Part shown: positions 61,009 through 64,000 of the stretch, piece by piece
How positions within the stretch are numbered: position 1 is the stretch's first letter
Layout of the letters: every line of letters begins with the position of its first letter
Assembly: GCF_003719195.1 (NCBI RefSeq)
Contig: NZ_CP024996.1
Coordinates: 4,650,001-4,714,000, forward strand
Origin: Herbaspirillum rubrisubalbicans
Lineage (GTDB): Bacteria > Pseudomonadota > Gammaproteobacteria > Burkholderiales > Burkholderiaceae_D
Reading direction: 5' to 3'
Length of the DNA: 64,000 bases
Notes under the pieces: model-generated
Database searches by the model: none
What the model was told of the DNA's origin: nothing
What the model saw: only the letters and a program-made list of their open reading frames with translations
Translations under genes and position numbers: made by a program

Positions 61009-61905
61009 ATGGACAATCCACTGCGGCGACTTGACCTCAATCTTCTGGTGACACTCGATGCCTTGCTGATCGAACACAACGTGACCCGCGCCGCCGAGCG
61101 CCTGCACCTGGCGCAACCGACCGTCAGCCTGCAACTGGCCCGGTTGCGGGACTTCTTCGGTGACCCCTTGTTGCTGCCCGGTCCACGCGGTATGCGCACC
61201 ACGGCCCGCGCCGAAGAACTGCGCGAACCGCTGCAACAAGCCTTGGCCGCTCTGGCACAAGCCGTGACACCCTCGACTGCCTTCGACCCCGCCCAATCTC
61301 AACAGACCTGGCGCGCTGCGGCATTCGACTACAGCGAGTACACGATCCTGATGCCGGCCCTGGACACGCTGCGCAAGGCCGCGCCCGCGACCCGCCTCGC
61401 CGTGATCCAGACTACGCCCTCTCTGGTGGCGAGAAAGGCGGAACAGGGAGAAATCGACTTGGCCTTTCTCACCGCCACCGAAGCGCCACCGGAACTACGC
61501 CGCCTGCCACTGTTCACGGAACGCTACGTACTTGCCGGACGTGCCGGGCATCCGCAGTTGAAGCGACGCCCGACGCTGGCGCAGTTCTGCAAGCTGGAGC
61601 ATGTCATCGTCTCCACGGATGGCGGAGGATTTCACGGCGTGACCGATACCGTGCTGGCGGAAATGGGCATGACGCGCAAGGTCGCCCTATCGGTGCCGCA
61701 CTTCCTGTTTCTCACCGCAGTGCTAGCCAACACCGACCTGGTGGCGATGCTGCCGTCGCGGCTGGTGCGCGGTAATGCCGTACTGAAAGTAGTGGAAGCA
61801 CCTATCGAAGTCCCCGGCTTCGAGATGTTCATGCTCTGGCATGAACGGGTTCATCGCGACCCGGCGCATCAGTGGCTGCGGGAGCACATCGCCAGTTCTG
61901 TATGA
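61009..61905 (+). CDS. LysR-family transcriptional regulator
   Basis: A 298-residue LysR protein starting MDNPLRRLDLNLLVTLDALL. The HTH is EHNVTRAAERLHLAQPTVSL, and an effector-binding domain follows to the end. The LDLNLL start places it in the NodD/SyrM/PcpR-like branch, which often responds to aromatic or quinone compounds. It faces the quinone reductase gene and probably controls it. An upstream ATG at 60982 is less likely. Confidence 0.87.
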   Translation: MDNPLRRLDLNLLVTLDALLIEHNVTRAAERLHLAQPTVSLQLARLRDFFGDPLLLPGPRGMRTTARAEELREPLQQALAALAQAVTPSTAFDPAQSQQTWRAAAFDYSEYTILMPALDTLRKAAPATRLAVIQTTPSLVARKAEQGEIDLAFLTATEAPPELRRLPLFTERYVLAGRAGHPQLKRRPTLAQFCKLEHVIVSTDGGGFHGVTDTVLAEMGMTRKVALSVPHFLFLTAVLANTDLVAMLPSRLVRGNAVLKVVEAPIEVPGFEMFMLWHERVHRDPAHQWLREHIASSV

Positions 61906-62072
61906 GCATTGGCACCGACGCCGAAGGCGAGTAGGAGACAGCGCTAGGCCGAAGGCGAGCCGCCAAGGCTGTCCGCTACTGCACCCCCAGCGGGTCCTCC
62001 CGACCGAAGAGAGGACACCATTAAGCTAGAGCGCAGAAAAAAATTCCGTGCAAACTACCCAAACCAAAAACA

Positions 62073-63257
62073 TCAAACCCCAGGATCCCGCACATTGACC
62101 ACCTGATCAAACTCCACGTTATAGAACTCAGTGCCCCGCAACTCCGCCTTGCGCATATAGACCGTCTGCACGATATCGCGCGTGGCCGCGTCGATAGTCA
62201 CCGGCCCCCGCACACTCTCCCAGCTCATCCCCTTCATCACCGCCAGCAGCTTGCCCCCATCCGCATCCCCGCCGGTCTTCTTCAACGACTCATACAGCAG
62301 ATGCATCCCGTCATACGCCCCGACCGAATGGAAATTGGCCCGCATCCCCTTATTGGCCTTGGCAATGCTCTCCACATACTCCTTGTTGGCTGCAGAAGGA
62401 TGCGCCGCCGAATAATGATGACTGCTCACCACATCCTTGGCCGCCGCACCAATGCCGGCCATCAGATCATCATCCAACACATCCCCGGTACAGATCAGGC
62501 GAATCCCCGCCGCCCCCAGGCCACGCTCGGTGAACTGCTTCAACACCGCCGCCCCCTCGCCCGATGGCACGAAGACGAACAGCGCCTCCGGCTTGGCATC
62601 CTTGACCCGCTGCAGGAACGGCGCATAGTCGGGATTGCGCAAAGGCACCCGCACACTCTCCATCACCTTGCCGCCGGCCTCGGAAAAATTCTTCACGAAC
62701 ACCTTCTCAGCATCCAGCCCAGGCCCATAATCGGAAACAAACGTCACTACACTCTTGATTCCGTTCTTGGCGGCCCAGGATGCCAGCGGCGCCGTCACCT
62801 GCGCCAGCGTAAAACCGGTCCGCACGATGAAGGGTGAACGCTGCGGGATGATCGAGGTCGCCGCCGCCGTGACGATCATCGGCACCTTGGCTTGCGTGGC
62901 AATGGGCGCTGCGGCCAGCGCCAGGGGCGTCAGGCCAAAGCCCATCAACACCTGCGCCTTGTCGCGCGCCACCAGTTCCTGCGCCAGACGCTTGGTCACG
63001 TCCGGGGAGACGCCGCCATCATCCTTCAGAAGGATTTCCACCTTGCGCCCGGCCACGCTCTCACCATACTTTTGCTGGTACAGCTTCACCGCCGCTTCGA
63101 TCTGCCGGCCGGTGGAGGCAAACGGCCCCGACATCGGCACGATCAGCCCCACCTTCACGGCATCGGCAGCGCGGGCCAGTAGCGGCAGCGCGCCCGCGGC
63201 CAGGGCGCTGCCGGCCAGCATCAGGTGGCGGCGGTGCGTATTGATCATCTCGCTCAT
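62073..63257 (-). CDS. ABC transporter substrate-binding protein (branched-chain/aromatic type)
   Basis: A protein of about 394 residues of the periplasmic binding protein 6 (LivK-like) family. The signal region THRRHLMLAGSALAAGALPL resembles a twin-arginine signal, cleaved near ARAADA. VKVGLIVPMSGPFASTGRQI begins the mature domain. Relatives bind amino acids, benzoate-like or other aromatic acids. Three ATGs lie in tandem; that at 63257 has AGGAG at the best distance. The permease and ATPase genes are not adjacent. It lies 56 bp downstream of the VanB-type gene. Confidence 0.85.
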   Translation of the reverse strand: MSEMINTHRRHLMLAGSALAAGALPLLARAADAVKVGLIVPMSGPFASTGRQIEAAVKLYQQKYGESVAGRKVEILLKDDGGVSPDVTKRLAQELVARDKAQVLMGFGLTPLALAAAPIATQAKVPMIVTAAATSIIPQRSPFIVRTGFTLAQVTAPLASWAAKNGIKSVVTFVSDYGPGLDAEKVFVKNFSEAGGKVMESVRVPLRNPDYAPFLQRVKDAKPEALFVFVPSGEGAAVLKQFTERGLGAAGIRLICTGDVLDDDLMAGIGAAAKDVVSSHHYSAAHPSAANKEYVESIAKANKGMRANFHSVGAYDGMHLLYESLKKTGGDADGGKLLAVMKGMSWESVRGPVTIDAATRDIVQTVYMRKAELRGTEFYNVEFDQVVNVRDPGV

Positions 63258-63313
63258 CATGTCTCCTCTCGTTCTGTTTTATGTAAATGATTTACCGCGA
63301 ACGACAAACAGCA

Positions 63314-64000
63314 TTACAGGTCCAGCACCAGCATGGGACTCCTGGCGCGCGAACAGCAGGGCGTGAACTGGTCATTGGCGGCTCTTTCCTCATCGGTCAG
63401 GTATTGATCGCGATGATCGGGCTCGCCCTCCAGCACCCGCGTGAGACAAGTGCCGCAGATGCCCTGCTCGCAGGACACCGGCACATCCACCCCATGCTCG
63501 ACCAGCACCTGGATCACGGTGCGCTCGGGCGGGATGGTGTAGACCTGGCCACTGCTGGCCAGCTTGACCTCGAAGGCGCCATTGCCATCGACATTGACCG
63601 GAGCCGCGCCGAAGTACTCGTAATGCACCTGTGAATCCGGCCAGCCACGCGCACGCGCGGTGTCCACCACATGGGCAATGAAGCCGGTGGGGCCGCAGAC
63701 GTAGAGATGGGTGGCGGGATCGACCCTGGCCAGCAGTGCAGCCAGGTCGAGCTTCTGCGCCGCCGCGCCATCGTCATAGTGATGCACCACGTGATCGGCA
63801 AAACCGGAGGCGGCGATGCGCTCGCGGAAAGCTTGGCGCGCCGGCGAACGGGCGCAGTAATGCATCTCGAAGGAAGCACCTTCTGCGGCCAGTGCCTCGG
63901 CCATGCACAGGATGGGCGTGATGCCGATGCCGCCGGCCAGCAACAGGCTGTGACGGGCGCTGTGCAAGGCGAACTGGTTGCGCGGGGCGCTGATGGTGAT
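63314..64000 (-). CDS. Vanillate demethylase-type oxidoreductase (VanB-like), partial at the right edge
   Basis: The 3' 228 codons of a phthalate-dioxygenase-reductase type protein (family about 315-320 residues). The visible part has the end of the flavin domain ([12 protein letters not shown]), the NAD-binding domain ([20 protein letters not shown], then [12 protein letters not shown]) and the plant-type [2Fe-2S] domain with Cys in [14 protein letters not shown] and a last Cys near CCSRARSP. It would feed electrons to a Rieske oxygenase encoded outside the window. Vanillate is one possibility; other aromatic substrates cannot be excluded. Confidence 0.87.
   Translation of the reverse strand: MTISAPRNQFALHSARHSLLLAGGIGITPILCMAEALAAEGASFEMHYCARSPARQAFRERIAASGFADHVVHHYDDGAAAQKLDLAALLARVDPATHLYVCGPTGFIAHVVDTARARGWPDSQVHYEYFGAAPVNVDGNGAFEVKLASSGQVYTIPPERTVIQVLVEHGVDVPVSCEQGICGTCLTRVLEGEPDHRDQYLTDEERAANDQFTPCCSRARSPMLVLDL

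Noticed and set aside
61906..62072. Two copies of GCCGAAGGCGAG after the LysR gene
   Set aside because: Short direct repeats in GC-rich DNA without further structure; no function can be supported.

Overview
The window looks like a chromosomal segment of a betaproteobacterium of the order Burkholderiales, most likely Oxalobacteraceae and Herbaspirillum-like. This rests on gene content (kdsD-kdsC-lptC-lptA-lptB-rpoN-hpf, MFS-ssb divergent from uvrA, a pob/pca protocatechuate cluster, opgD) and the high GC content; no database was searched. The high GC leaves many long antisense frames open. I treated these as shadows and did not list them.

Layout. 1-8.6 kb: the 5' four fifths of gltB, which runs off the left edge; a RAYT/Y1 transposase gene; terC; a zinc-ribbon protein; two LysR regulators. 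8.6-15.1 kb: a YbfB/YjiJ-type MFS protein, AMP nucleosidase, periplasmic asparaginase, OpgD and a tRNA-Arg(ACG). 15.1-23 kb is the accessory, scarred part. An RND efflux permease has no adaptor gene beside it. Next come a response regulator cut off after its receiver domain, an internal piece of a filamentous-haemagglutinin-like adhesin (TpsA), a TpsB transporter cut off inside its barrel, an IS21 istA remnant, and a complete-looking IS3-family element with an A7 frameshift site. 23-31.3 kb: ssb, an MFS protein, an ArnT-like glycosyltransferase, uvrA and a PhyH-type dioxygenase. 31.3-37.1 kb: a MITE-like palindromic repeat, two tandem chemoreceptors and a KefB-type antiporter. 37.4-44.3 kb: the Kdo/LPS-export/sigma-54 operon, then grxD and ubiX. 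44.4-51.3 kb: a short-chain dehydrogenase, an orphan AceE-type E1 divergent from an Lrp regulator, a receiver protein with Glu in place of the phospho-Asp, an AraC-GyrI regulator and a CPBP protease. 51.4-58.7 kb: pobA with its AraC regulator, then an IclR regulator divergent from pcaH-pcaG-pcaB-pcaCD. 58.8-64 kb: a DinJ/YafQ-type toxin-antitoxin pair, an HD-domain protein, a quinone reductase with its LysR regulator, a branched-chain-type ABC binding protein, and the 3' part of a VanB-type reductase that runs off the right edge.

How the genes work together. kdsD/kdsC make Kdo and lptC/A/B export LPS; rpoN and hpf follow. PobA converts 4-hydroxybenzoate to protocatechuate. PcaHG, PcaB and the fused PcaCD then carry it to 3-oxoadipate; the final CoA-transferase and thiolase genes are not in the window. 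The closing VanB-like reductase and binding protein may extend the aromatic theme.

Nothing here is clearly a new defence or metabolic system. The most unusual structures are the double deletion scar at 18.97 and 20.01 kb, the MITE-like repeat that now supplies the stop codon of a chemoreceptor, the CMD-then-ELH domain order of PcaCD, the phospho-Asp to Glu receiver, and a perfect palindromic operator in front of pcaH.
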